Shown here: positions 16,544-25,481 of the stretch, piece after piece
How the letters are laid out: every line of letters begins with the position of its first letter
How positions within the stretch are numbered: the first letter of the stretch is position 1
DNA from: Bacillota bacterium
GTDB taxonomy: Bacteria > Bacillota > UBA4882 > UBA8346
NCBI GenBank assembly: GCA_023415835.1
Contig: JAEZJK010000071.1
Location: forward strand, 1 to 58,505
Reading direction: 5' to 3'
Length of the DNA: 58,505 nucleotides
Notes under the pieces: model-generated
Told to the model about the DNA's origin: nothing
Seen by the model: the letters and a program-made list of their open reading frames with translations, nothing else
Database searches by the model: none
Translations under genes and position numbers: made by a program

Positions 16544-18220
16544 TTATTTGCGTAACTCGTTCAACTCTAATTGGGCTTGCTTGAGAATTACCCTGAGGTT
16601 CCGATGGTTATTCAACAGATAGACGTAATACGGATAAGAAGTCGTTTCCTCAAAATCTTCTAGTTCTTGTACATATGTCGTAAGTTGATTTAAATTATTT
16701 TCCAAACGACCGATCAAGTCTTTCTTTTGGGTTTCATTTGCGGTTCCATTGCTTAAGGCTCTAGGAATTAAGCAAGCCCCCGCAGCTAAAACAAAACTCT
16801 TTACGTATCTCTCATAATGCAAAAACGCTTCTTTCAGTTTGACATACCCCAGTCCGGGTAAACCAAAATCATTTAGTTTCAAATAATTGATTAATTCTTT
16901 TATTTCCCTTAAAGCCGCATCCTTTTCATTAAGCAAGCGGATAAGGTTCTCGTAATTCATACTGATTCGAACGACCGCGCTCGGGTCCCAAGCCGCTAAG
17001 CTGTGGTAAAAGGTCATAGTAAACCAAGCCTTATCAATATTTAAAGGGACTTCACTACAGGTTGCAAAAACGAAACCATCCACATAAATTGTCTTTTCCA
17101 TAATTGCCCAAGTCTTAAGTAAAAATTGAGTTAAACCTGGAGTGTCAACGTTTCTTTTCTCACCCGTTGTTTCCGCTAGCAATCCCTCTTCACGCAACCA
17201 GTCAGAGATTATTTTATCTGCCGGACGCTTCAAATCGATTGCCATGTCTGCGGCGCCGATTAGATTGATCTTGTTTAAATTATCAAAACAAGAAAGTTCG
17301 AGAACATTTTCCCATTCGGTCCGTAGCACCACTCCTGAAACACCCTGAGATTGGGCATATGAAAACCTTTTTCGTATATCTTCAAGTACTATGGCAGGGC
17401 ATATTCCCCACCCATAAAATTGTCCGAATACGTCATATTCAACCCACTGAGTCCGTTCTTTAAACCTTCCGATCATTGGATTATCGGGAAAAGTGGGCCA
17501 AAAGTCCCGGGGCGTAACTTTAATGCAAAGGATGACGTCATCAGGTGTCCTACGGATAATCGCGCTTAACCGTTCGTGATCCTCCGGGGAGTATACAAAG
17601 TCCCTGACTGCAAGTTTTTTCCCATGAGTTTTAACCGACTGATAAATACTCATTATAATCCCGTGACACCAGTCACCGAAATCCGTGGCTCTACAACGGT
17701 CACAAGAGCATTTTCTACCGGCTGAAAGAAAAGCGCGGGATTCAGGGGATCCCGGACTTACTATAATACCGGCCATATCCGGAAATAACTCGAAAAATTC
17801 ATTGGTTTTAATTTGCATATATTCCAACCATAGCGGATCCGTCGGACAAACATTACCGTCCTTTGTTAGTTGTGGAAATTTTTCTAATAATTCATCAGGA
17901 AACTCTAATTCCTTAATTTCCACCCAAACCTCAATGTTCTTACGTTTGGCGTGTTTTAGCATATCGTTTAGGTATGCCTGTTTTGCATAAATCGCGTTTT
18001 GATGGCGCCTAACTTGCGCGTATCCCTTTCTTTTAGAGTCATCAAAATATTTTTGAGGAAACACCGTATCATGAATGATGGTATTATCGTGTAATACCAA
18101 AGCCGTCATATTATGGGAGCTCGCAAAATCTAACGCCTCAAACAGCCGATCCGGACGCCACATTCTGGACCCGTGCATCTCTAGGCCTCGAAACGCAAAA
18201 ACTGGCGACTCTATTGTCAT
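16544..18220 (-). CDS. Putative TIM-barrel glycosidase-like protein
   Basis: A 558-residue cytoplasmic protein (no signal peptide). The N-terminal 350 residues read like a (beta/alpha)8 barrel of the glycoside-hydrolase type: FAFRGLEMHG at the first strand, ALVLHDNT, IEVWVEIKE, GIIVSPGSPESR, KVTPRDFW, VEYDVFGQ and VVLRTEWEN at later strands, with acidic residues at strand ends. A Cys cluster GRKCSCDRCRATDFGDWC near residue 170 recalls the CxCxxC insert of some DUF4838/GH-like proteins. The C-terminal 180 residues are helical. It sits between sugar permeases and the RraA-like aldolase, so a catabolic role on the imported compound is likely; the exact reaction is unknown. Confidence 0.6.
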   Translation of the reverse strand: MTIESPVFAFRGLEMHGSRMWRPDRLFEALDFASSHNMTALVLHDNTIIHDTVFPQKYFDDSKRKGYAQVRRHQNAIYAKQAYLNDMLKHAKRKNIEVWVEIKELEFPDELLEKFPQLTKDGNVCPTDPLWLEYMQIKTNEFFELFPDMAGIIVSPGSPESRAFLSAGRKCSCDRCRATDFGDWCHGIIMSIYQSVKTHGKKLAVRDFVYSPEDHERLSAIIRRTPDDVILCIKVTPRDFWPTFPDNPMIGRFKERTQWVEYDVFGQFYGWGICPAIVLEDIRKRFSYAQSQGVSGVVLRTEWENVLELSCFDNLNKINLIGAADMAIDLKRPADKIISDWLREEGLLAETTGEKRNVDTPGLTQFLLKTWAIMEKTIYVDGFVFATCSEVPLNIDKAWFTMTFYHSLAAWDPSAVVRISMNYENLIRLLNEKDAALREIKELINYLKLNDFGLPGLGYVKLKEAFLHYERYVKSFVLAAGACLIPRALSNGTANETQKKDLIGRLENNLNQLTTYVQELEDFEETTSYPYYVYLLNNHRNLRVILKQAQLELNELRK

Positions 18221-18313
18221 CTAGCTCCTCCTAGGATTTAAGTAAATTGTTTATAACACTTAGTTGTAATTTAATGGTCACCCGGTTAGGAACCTCGGGT
18301 TTTTCGATCCCAT

Positions 18314-19159
18314 TCAACCTTTTACCGCACCCATTGTTAAACCTTTACCCATCTTTTTATGGGTTGATAGTACAAAAACAGCTGGTGGCAACAGAATTAT
18401 CGTAGCTGCGGCGCTCATCGGCCCCCAGAAAATACCTTCGTCCGTTATAAATGAGGTTACTACTAAAGGTAATGTTTTGGAGTTCCTTATAGCCAATACC
18501 AATGCTAATGAAAATTCATTCCAGCATAACAGGAATGAGAATACACTGGTTGCTACTAACCCTGGCATTATCAAAGGCACTAGGATGCCCCAAAGAATCT
18601 TCCTTTGTGAACATCCGTCTACCGTGGCCGCCTCATCCAATTCTTTGGGAACCTCATCAAAGAAACCCCGTAACATCCAGGTAGTCAAAGGGATATTTAG
18701 CGCAGTATAAACCATTATTAAGGCTATTTTGGTATCTAATAAGTTTAGCGAATGGATCAATAAAAAGAATGGAATCATCGTTGCGATCGGAGGCAACATC
18801 CTGGTGGCGATAATCGCAATAGCAATAAGTTTTTTACCGGGAAAATTAAATCTTGACAATCCATATGCAGCGCTACATGAAGCAAACATTGTCAATAACG
18901 TGCTGCTAATTGCAATAATCAAACTGTTTGAAAAGTTTTTCCACATATCGATTCCCATTGAAGCAAACCCATTTATAAAAAGCATGCGGTAACTTTCAAA
19001 TGTGGGTTTAAAGAACCATTTTGGTGGAATGACAAAACAATCGGCCGGTTCCTTTATTGAAGTCAAAATAACCCAAACGATTGGGAAAACGGAGATGATT
19101 AAAATAATTGTTAACACAGTATAGATTAATGCTTTTTTAGTAAAGTTCAACAGGCCCAT
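18314..19159 (-). CDS. Carbohydrate ABC transporter permease (MalG type)
   Basis: A 281-residue polytopic protein with six hydrophobic segments and the EAA loop ELDEAATVDGCSQRKILWGILVP (starting about residue 190, Gly in the consensus place) that docks the ATPase. It corresponds to the MalG/CUT1 second permease. Its ATG shares one base with the stop of the other permease. No ATPase gene occurs in this operon, so it presumably uses a shared MsmK/MalK-type ATPase encoded elsewhere. Confidence 0.9.
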   Translation of the reverse strand: MGLLNFTKKALIYTVLTIILIISVFPIVWVILTSIKEPADCFVIPPKWFFKPTFESYRMLFINGFASMGIDMWKNFSNSLIIAISSTLLTMFASCSAAYGLSRFNFPGKKLIAIAIIATRMLPPIATMIPFFLLIHSLNLLDTKIALIMVYTALNIPLTTWMLRGFFDEVPKELDEAATVDGCSQRKILWGILVPLIMPGLVATSVFSFLLCWNEFSLALVLAIRNSKTLPLVVTSFITDEGIFWGPMSAAATIILLPPAVFVLSTHKKMGKGLTMGAVKG

Positions 19160-20055
19160 TATTCCACCTCCTTGTACATCTTAATAGTTAAACCAAGGCT
19201 TAAAATCATGGTTAACAATAAGAATATATATGAAAGCGCCGAAGTTTGACCTACTTCCCATGTCAAGCTGAATTTTTCATACAAGTGCACCCCTAAAAGC
19301 ATAACCGAATTACCCGGTCCGCCGGATCGGAACAATGAATAGATCAAATCGAAAGTCCTGAGGGCGAACATCAAACGAAACATGATCACAATTACCAATA
19401 ACGGTTTCAAATAAGGGATTGTAATATTGTAAAAAGTTTGCCATGGTGAGGCACCATCGATTTCAGCCGCTTCGTACATATCTCTGGGAATAGATTGAAG
19501 CCCGGCAAATAAAATCATAGTCACCCAAGGAAAATGTTGCCAAACATCAAGAAATGCAACTGTATACATAGCGACCGAAGGGTCAGAGAGCCAACCTACT
19601 TTTGAAATACCAACTAAACTCAAGAAATAATTTAAAACACCCCATTGTCCGGAGAGCAATATTTTCCATATTAGTCCAACAATAGCCGGGGTCAGCATAA
19701 ACGGAAGCATTATCCCGGCCAGAAAAAAACCACATCCTTTGATGTTTTGGTTAAGAAGCAACGCAACTCCAAAACCTATAATAACCTGCGCCGGAACAGT
19801 CAAAAAAATATAGGAAATTGTTTTTACTAACGAAAGGAGAAACAACGGATCCTTAAGTGTGGTAATGTAGTTTTGCAACCCCACGAAACGAGGCGGGACT
19901 GCTTCGGAAATGCTAAACTTAGTAAAACTTAATACAAAACTCCATATCCATGGAAAGATCAAAGTAAATCCCATAATTATTATTAAAGGAATGAACCATA
20001 CATAAGGATAAAAAGCTTTAAAACGGTTCCTTACATTAATATCCAATATTATCAC
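19159..20055 (-). CDS. Carbohydrate ABC transporter permease (MalF/UgpA type)
   Basis: A 298-residue permease with six membrane segments and EAA loop EAAEIDGASPWQTFYNITIP near residue 205, the first CUT1-type permease of a sugar importer. The annotated GTG start has a weak ribosome binding site; a TTG three codons later is an alternative. It is separated from the binding-protein gene by 105 bases that contain a perfect 14-bp hairpin, and it is coupled to the second permease. Confidence 0.9.
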   Translation of the reverse strand: MIILDINVRNRFKAFYPYVWFIPLIIIMGFTLIFPWIWSFVLSFTKFSISEAVPPRFVGLQNYITTLKDPLFLLSLVKTISYIFLTVPAQVIIGFGVALLLNQNIKGCGFFLAGIMLPFMLTPAIVGLIWKILLSGQWGVLNYFLSLVGISKVGWLSDPSVAMYTVAFLDVWQHFPWVTMILFAGLQSIPRDMYEAAEIDGASPWQTFYNITIPYLKPLLVIVIMFRLMFALRTFDLIYSLFRSGGPGNSVMLLGVHLYEKFSLTWEVGQTSALSYIFLLLTMILSLGLTIKMYKEVE

Positions 20056-20120
20056 CCAGCTTATTTTATTTTAAAAGGGAAGCCCTGAGGTTAAGAGAGC
20101 GATCCGGAACAAATTTTGAA

Positions 20121-20149
20121 GCTACGTCGAAGGGACCCTTCGACGTAGC
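20121..20149 (-). terminator. Perfect 14-bp intercistronic hairpin between binding protein and permeases
   Basis: GCTACGTCGAAGGG (20121-20134) and its exact complement (20136-20149) are separated by one base. No T-run follows, so it is likely an mRNA-stabilising or partial-termination hairpin that raises binding-protein output over the permeases, a common device in sugar ABC operons. Confidence 0.75.
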
Positions 20150-20160
20150 GGATTTGAATA

Positions 20161-21446
20161 TTAACGGAGTAAAGCGTTTATCCTGTCGTGCATAGCCTTT
20201 CCGACATCTTTGGGTTGAATCTTGTTCAGGAGCATCTGATGCATTATATCGTGGAGTTCTTTTTCGATAGTAGGCCTCTGGTCAATGGCAATTGGAACCC
20301 GCGAACCTAACAGGGAAAAACTTTCCGATGCCGCGGCAGCAGCTGGGTTAGTTTTTAAAAATGCGGGTTCTTTAAATATACTTAGCACTGAAGGTCCATT
20401 GGCCCAAGTATTGGCCATAAGGGACTGCGCTTCATACCCAGCCATAAACTTAATAAATTCATAGGATGCAACTTTGTTTTTGGAATTTTTATCAATTGAG
20501 AAAATCCAAGCGCCTCCTCTGGTCCTAGGTTTCTCAGGCCCTTCCGTAGTGTATGGTATCACTGCATAACCCATGTTACCAATTACTTTGGACACGCCCT
20601 CTTTTTCCATCAAAGGGGCTCTCATGTAATCTTCAAAGGTCATTGCCAGTTTACCCTGTTGCAAAGCGACAATATTATCATCATAGGTCCATTCCATGGG
20701 ATTGGGAATCAGTTTCTCATCATACATGGTTTTGATTATTTCAAATACCTTTTGAGCATTTTTCCCTTTTAGCCCCGGGTCAGCTTTGGTTTTAGTTTTG
20801 TCTAAAAAATAGACGCCTTGGGTAAACAAAAAGTCAGATAAGTTATTTATGGTAAAAGTGGGCGATTGGGCCAACAGTGAAAACCCGTATCGTTCCCTTT
20901 GGTTGGGCAGTCCCACGGTTAACTTCCTTGCAGCGTACAATAGTTCATCCATGGTCTTCGGGACCCCAAGTCCGGCTTGGGTCAGTAAGTCCTTTCGATA
21001 AAAAAGGACATCTCCGCCGGTCCTAACCGGGAGACCGACAATTTTACCCTGGTAGGTCAATCCATCGATTTCAGCGCCGTAGAGTCCCTTTACATTTTCA
21101 GGACCATATTTTTTGATATAACCGTTTAATGGTTCCAAAAAGCGCCATACCCTGTCTCTCCAATTGCTACTAACCGCTACTACATCATAGAAAGAGGTTT
21201 TTGATACAAATTGGGTCATTAATTTTGTGAGTAAAGAATCAAAGGCAATCGTATCTGTTTCCACACGGTACTTACCTTTATACTGTTCGTTAAATAATTC
21301 TACCCCTCCGATATAGGCCTTTCCGCTACCACCGGCGCTAATCAGGAGTCGAATAACAGATTCTCAGCAGCCGCATTTGACGGAATACAAACCATAAAGC
21401 TTACCACAAATAAAATTAACAAGACCGACAAGGATTTCTTTCTCAT
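20161..21446 (-). pseudogene. Sugar ABC transporter solute-binding protein gene with N-terminal frameshift
   Basis: From 21264 down, 367 codons encode a family 1 solute-binding protein (YGLPVRTGG-type hinge, PKTMDELLYAARKL, AMTFEDYMRAPL). Upstream, an ATG at 21446 with GGAGG 7 bases before it opens a perfect signal peptide (MRKKSLSVLLILFVV...AAAEN), but that frame stops at 21342. The second frame is open from about 21354 (IRLLISAGGSGKAYIGG) and carries the missing start of the mature domain. Joining needs one base added, or two removed, at about 21350-21363. Without it the protein has no export signal. The gene belongs to the SorC-controlled operon. Confidence 0.87.
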
Positions 21447-21538
21447 TACTGCACCTCCAAGATGTAATTGGTATAATTCCGGAACCATTTAGATTGAACT
21501 TAGCTTGAACTGACGTCACCTCCTTGGTTTATGCAAGC

Positions 21539-22468
21539 CTACATATCCAACAAGTCGATAGCTGTCTGGTAATCCGTAACTAAAGTAGTAACCATTCCAA
21601 TCATTAAGGCAGCTTTAATCTTAGTAGCCCCTTCGCCTACAAGGACAAATTCTTTAACTTTCTTAAGTTTTTCGAGCGGTACCGCCATAACCCGCTTATT
21701 AATCGGATGATTGATAAGCTTACCTTGAGCGTTAAAGTATTGACCAAAAATGTCTCCTACACCACCGGCTTCCCTGATTTCGTTCATTTCTTCAGGGCTA
21801 ATGAATCCGCTTTTAACATAAATGTGGTTACTATTGGCACTTCCAACACCTGAAAGTACCAACGAGCACTCTTTTGCTTTTTTGATCAATCCGGTGCTTC
21901 CAAAAACTTCTTTAAGCATAGGATCCCTGCTAGCTATATCACGCACATACATCGGAGCTGAAAAATAGGTTCCGGTAGCCCCTAGTTTTTGGGAAAACTT
22001 TTGAAGCACATCATAAGCATTTCGGTACCCGGTATTTCCCAGTCCGCCTACCAATTGAATAACTTGAAGCCCGGGGACAATCCGTTCCGTTAAATGTTCA
22101 ATAGTGTTGGCAGGAGTACTCCCACCGCCAATACCAACGGTGATACCACTTTTAATTAATAAGTCAAAAAAGATACCAGCAGCTTTGTAAATTTGTTGTT
22201 TGACATCCATCCCGGTAGGCTTAACTACCACTGCGTTTTTAAGGCCGTATTTTTCTTTGAGCTTGATCTCTTCCTCACGGGATGCTTCATACGGTGTCCT
22301 GATATTAATTTGAATAATTCTTTTTTCCTTTGCTTTTTTTAATAACCGGGAGACGGTCATTGAAGTTACACCTATATTCGAAGCTATTTCGGATAAATTG
22401 TATTCCATGATGTAATACATCTCCGCAACTTTGTAAAGCAATAAATCTTCCTGAATTTCTTTTTTCAT
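21539..22468 (-). CDS. SorC/DeoR-family transcriptional regulator with sugar-binding domain
   Basis: The 309-residue protein has an N-terminal helix-turn-helix (about residues 20-45: LSEIASNIGVTSMTVSRLLKKA) and a SorC-type effector domain with the phosphosugar isomerase-like GIGGGSTPANTI loop near residue 115 and LVLSGVGSANSN. Members are activated or released by phosphorylated sugars. The ATG at 22468 with GAGGG is chosen; 24 codons upstream in frame are not needed. It lies 92 bases before the binding-protein gene and most likely controls the uptake/catabolic operon. Confidence 0.88.
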   Translation of the reverse strand: MKKEIQEDLLLYKVAEMYYIMEYNLSEIASNIGVTSMTVSRLLKKAKEKRIIQINIRTPYEASREEEIKLKEKYGLKNAVVVKPTGMDVKQQIYKAAGIFFDLLIKSGITVGIGGGSTPANTIEHLTERIVPGLQVIQLVGGLGNTGYRNAYDVLQKFSQKLGATGTYFSAPMYVRDIASRDPMLKEVFGSTGLIKKAKECSLVLSGVGSANSNHIYVKSGFISPEEMNEIREAGGVGDIFGQYFNAQGKLINHPINKRVMAVPLEKLKKVKEFVLVGEGATKIKAALMIGMVTTLVTDYQTAIDLLDM

Positions 22469-22511
22469 TCGCAGACCCTCAACTGTTATTTTTATCATTT
22501 TTGTTATTATT

Positions 22512-22560
22512 AACATACACCTATTTAAAATATTTGTCAAGAATTTAACGGTTTTTAACG
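22512..22560 (-). promoter_or_regulatory. Promoter and direct-repeat operator candidate of sorC
   Basis: Minus strand: TTGACA (22540-22535), 17-base spacer, TATGTT (22517-22512). Immediately upstream of the -35 box the heptamer TTTAACG occurs twice (22544-22550 and 22554-22560), exactly 10 bases apart, i.e. on one helix face. This suits an autoregulatory or activator site; the assignment to SorC is inferred. Confidence 0.6.
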
Positions 22561-22664
22561 AAAGATACCCCCAATTCCCATTTATAAAAAAACTAAGTAT
22601 ATTTAAACTCCAGTTTTGTCTAATTTGAGTTCGGGTGTAAGTCAGAGAAAAGCTGCCAGCGATT

Positions 22665-22710
22665 AAAAAGGGGTTGTCTCAGAAAATTCACTTCTAAGAC
22701 AGCCCCTTTT
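22665..22710 (-). terminator. Terminator of the nudix-thrS operon
   Basis: A 19-bp stem (22666-22684 with 22692-22710, two non-Watson-Crick positions) has a 7-nt loop and a T-run on the minus strand, about 90 bases after the thrS stop. Confidence 0.85.
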
Positions 22711-22801
22711 GATACGGCTATTGGTAATGATTATACGTAAACAATAGAAATATCCCCACAAATCAGCGTCATCTATGCAATCTGTAAAATCAGGGGTTAA
22801 A

Positions 22802-24703
22802 TCAGCGCAATTTCTGGTCTATCTCATTTAGGATCCTACCCACAATCTCCTCAATCCGCTGCGCACCCAGGTCTCCTTCTTTCCTGGCCCTGACCGCTAC
22901 CGTCCCTTGGTCGGCTTCGCGCTCCCCTACTATTAACATGTAAGGGATCTTTTGCAATTGGGCTTCCCTGATCCGGTAACCAATCTTTTCATTCCTAAGG
23001 TCAACTTCGGTACGGATGCCTTGCTGCTCCAATTCCGCTTGGACTTTCAACGCATAGGCGTGTTGGTCTTCGCTGATTGCCATCACTATTGCTTGAACCG
23101 GGGCAAGCCAGGTCGGGAAAGCGCCTGCGAAATGTTCGGTTAAAATCGCGATGAACCTTTCGATACTCCCGAATACTACCCGGTGAATCATTACCGGCCG
23201 ATGTTTTTCACCGTCCGGCCCGATATAAGTCAGATCAAACTTCTCCGGCATCTGAAAATCCAGTTGAATGGTTCCGCATTGCCAGGTACGGCCGATTGAG
23301 TCTTCTAGATGAAAATCGATCTTGGGTCCGTAAAACGCCCCATCCCCTTCATTAACTTTATATTGCATATCCTTAGTATTTAAAGCGTCTCTAAGCGCTT
23401 CAGTGGCTATCTCCCATTGTTCATCGGAGCCCATCGAATTCTCCGGCCTGGTGGACAGCTCGACATGGTACGTAAAACCGAAGACTTTGTAAAAATCATC
23501 GATTAGGTCAATCACACCCAAAACTTCATCTTTAACTTGTTCGGGCGTCATAAAGATATGGGCGTCATCCTGAGTAAAGCACCGGACCCGCATTAAACCG
23601 TGTAAAGCGCCGGATAGCTCGTGCCGGTGAACTAAGCCCAACTCCGCCATACGCTCGGGCAGGTCTCGGTAAGAATGGAGTTTTCGTTTGAACGCCAGCA
23701 TCCCGCCGGGGCAATTCATCGGTTTGACCGCAAAATTACCTTCATCGATCTTGGTAAAATACATGTTTTCTTGATAATGGTCCCAATGCCCCGAACGGTG
23801 CCATAATTCTTCACTAAGGATAATCGGGGTTTTAATCTCTTGATAGCCGCGCTTTTTATGCTCTTGGCGCCAAAAACCTTCCAAAACATTCCTTAAAACC
23901 ATCCCTTTCGGCATGAAGAACGGAAAACCGGGGCCTTCATCCATAATATCAAAGAGATCCAGTTCCTTACCGAGCTTACGATGGTCTCTCTTTTTGGCTT
24001 CTTCCAGTTTAAACAAGTATTCATCCAAGAGGTTTTTAGTAGGGAAAACCGTACCGTAGATGCGCTGGAGCATCTCCCGGGAGGAATCCCCACGCCAGTA
24101 AGCACCGGCCACAGACATCAATTTAAATGCCTTAATCCGGCCGGTGCTGGGTAAGTGCGGCCCCCGGCAGAGATCGGTGAAATCGCCTTGTTTATAAAAG
24201 GAGATCGAGCCATCCTCCAAACCTTCAACTAATTCTTCTTTATACTTTGCGCCCGCTTCGCGAAAATGCTTTAAGGCCTCGTCCTTACCAAGCTCAAATC
24301 TGGTAAAAGGCAAGTCGGCGCCGATAATTTTGGCCATCTCCGCTTCAATCTTGGGCAAATCCTCAGCCGTTATCGGCTGAGGTAGATCAAAGTCATAATA
24401 AAACCCATTCTCAATCGCCGGCCCGATCGCTAGCTTGGCTCCGGGATAAAGGTTCAGTACTGCCTGGGCCATTACATGGGATGTCGAATGCTTTAGAATT
24501 TCGAGCCCTTCCGGGTCTTCAGGTTTAACCAGCTTTAATCGCACCTCGCCTTGAAGCGGCCGGTTTAAATCGATTAGCTGGCCGTCAACCATCGCCGCAA
24601 TTACCTCTTTCGCCAAACGTGGACCGATTGACTCCGCCACTTGGATTGGAGTTGTCCCGTCCGGATACTCCCTTACGTTTTGGTCGGGAAAGATTACTCT
24701 CAT
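22802..24703 (-). CDS. thrS: Threonine--tRNA ligase
   Basis: A complete 633-residue ThrRS: N-terminal TGS domain (residues 1-60), the second editing domain with HxxxH (LKHSTSHVMAQ near residue 72) and the GPHLPSTG segment, and a class II catalytic core with zinc-binding Cys in MNCPGGM, motif 2 around VHRHELSGAL and motif 3 near the end of the core, then the anticodon-binding domain. The ATG at 24703 is used; it overlaps the nudix stop by ATGA and has AAGGAG 7 bases upstream. Expression is controlled by the T-box leader two genes' length upstream. Confidence 0.97.
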   Translation of the reverse strand: MRVIFPDQNVREYPDGTTPIQVAESIGPRLAKEVIAAMVDGQLIDLNRPLQGEVRLKLVKPEDPEGLEILKHSTSHVMAQAVLNLYPGAKLAIGPAIENGFYYDFDLPQPITAEDLPKIEAEMAKIIGADLPFTRFELGKDEALKHFREAGAKYKEELVEGLEDGSISFYKQGDFTDLCRGPHLPSTGRIKAFKLMSVAGAYWRGDSSREMLQRIYGTVFPTKNLLDEYLFKLEEAKKRDHRKLGKELDLFDIMDEGPGFPFFMPKGMVLRNVLEGFWRQEHKKRGYQEIKTPIILSEELWHRSGHWDHYQENMYFTKIDEGNFAVKPMNCPGGMLAFKRKLHSYRDLPERMAELGLVHRHELSGALHGLMRVRCFTQDDAHIFMTPEQVKDEVLGVIDLIDDFYKVFGFTYHVELSTRPENSMGSDEQWEIATEALRDALNTKDMQYKVNEGDGAFYGPKIDFHLEDSIGRTWQCGTIQLDFQMPEKFDLTYIGPDGEKHRPVMIHRVVFGSIERFIAILTEHFAGAFPTWLAPVQAIVMAISEDQHAYALKVQAELEQQGIRTEVDLRNEKIGYRIREAQLQKIPYMLIVGEREADQGTVAVRARKEGDLGAQRIEEIVGRILNEIDQKLR

Positions 24704-25113
24704 TTTCGATTCTCCTTCCATTTTTGATACATTGTAAAAGCCCGCTCGGCCATTTCCCGATCCGGCAAAAAAGTCAAACGGCCGATCTCCGCCATAGTGA
24801 GTAGCTGATAATCAATGAAAAAGCCTTCTTCGGGGATGATCGTTCCCGGTTCCGCTTCCATCAGGAACCACTCCACGGTTTTATAGTGTTCTATACTTGC
24901 TTCTTGGAAGCTATAGGAAGTTGTACCCATTCCTTCAATGATTCTGGAAGCCAAACCCGACTCTTCCTTCACTTCCCTAACCGCCGCCATCATAGCTGTT
25001 TCTCCGGGATCGATGTGACCCTTGGGGAAGAGCCATACCTTGTTATACCGTTCTAAAGCGAGCAGTTTTCCCTCTACAAAAACAAGTCCACCAGCGCAAT
25101 ATTCCTTAATCAT
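24700..25113 (-). CDS. Nudix hydrolase (Ap4A hydrolase-like)
   Basis: The 137-residue protein carries an exact Nudix box, GHIDPGETAMMAAVREVKEESGL, starting at about residue 32, which gives the metal-binding glutamates. The KVWLFPKGHID context resembles bis(5'-nucleosyl)-tetraphosphatases. It lies directly behind the T-box and is translationally coupled to thrS. Aminoacyl-tRNA synthetases make Ap4A as a side product, so an Ap4A-clearing partner of ThrRS would make sense; that is inference. Confidence 0.85.
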   Translation of the reverse strand: MIKEYCAGGLVFVEGKLLALERYNKVWLFPKGHIDPGETAMMAAVREVKEESGLASRIIEGMGTTSYSFQEASIEHYKTVEWFLMEAEPGTIIPEEGFFIDYQLLTMAEIGRLTFLPDREMAERAFTMYQKWKENRK

Positions 25114-25130
25114 GGTTCTCCTTTAAATAC

Positions 25131-25430
25131 AAAAATCCCCGTTCCCTATAAAAGGGACGGGGTTAACCGCGGTTCCACCCTTGTTGGCTTTTTAGGCCCA
25201 CTTAAAACAGCCGTAACGGAGCCGACCGCCGGTTTATGCCAATGGCCTTTTCACCGGGACATCCAAGGTGGTCTCGACTGTACGTACTGGAAAGATCCCA
25301 GCATCCTTTCCTCTCTAAAAGCCGTTTGCAGCCTGGTTCCTCTTCATCTGTCAGGTTGATAGTGGTTCCACCGTCAATCAGGCCATAACCCGAGGGACGG
25401 ATGGTACTCAAAATGGTTCAAGATTAGTTT
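25131..25430 (-). ncRNA. T-box leader (riboswitch) of the nudix-thrS operon
   Basis: On the minus strand the 14-base T-box core GGGTGGAACCGCGG occurs at 25180-25167. It is followed at once by a GC-rich terminator stem (CCCCGTCCC with GGGAACGGGG, about 25162-25137) and five T residues (25135-25131). The core can pair alternatively as antiterminator. The leader is about 300 nt from the predicted start near 25430. Position before thrS implies sensing of uncharged tRNA-Thr; the specifier triplet was not placed with confidence. The small ORF-like frame at 25202-25411 is part of this RNA. Confidence 0.93.
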
Positions 25431-25436
25431 AGAATT

Positions 25437-25465
25437 AGTATAACGCTCCGTATAAACTAAGTCAA
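25437..25465 (-). promoter_or_regulatory. Sigma-A-type promoter of the T-box-nudix-thrS operon
   Basis: Minus strand: TTGACT (25465-25460), 17-base spacer, TATACT (25442-25437), placing the start at the upstream edge of the T-box leader. Confidence 0.8.
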
Positions 25466-25481
25466 TAACCTCTTTGCATTC

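Noticed and set aside
25202..25411. Open frame of 69 codons upstream of the nudix gene
   Set aside because: It lies within the T-box leader RNA and has no ribosome binding site; its openness is incidental.
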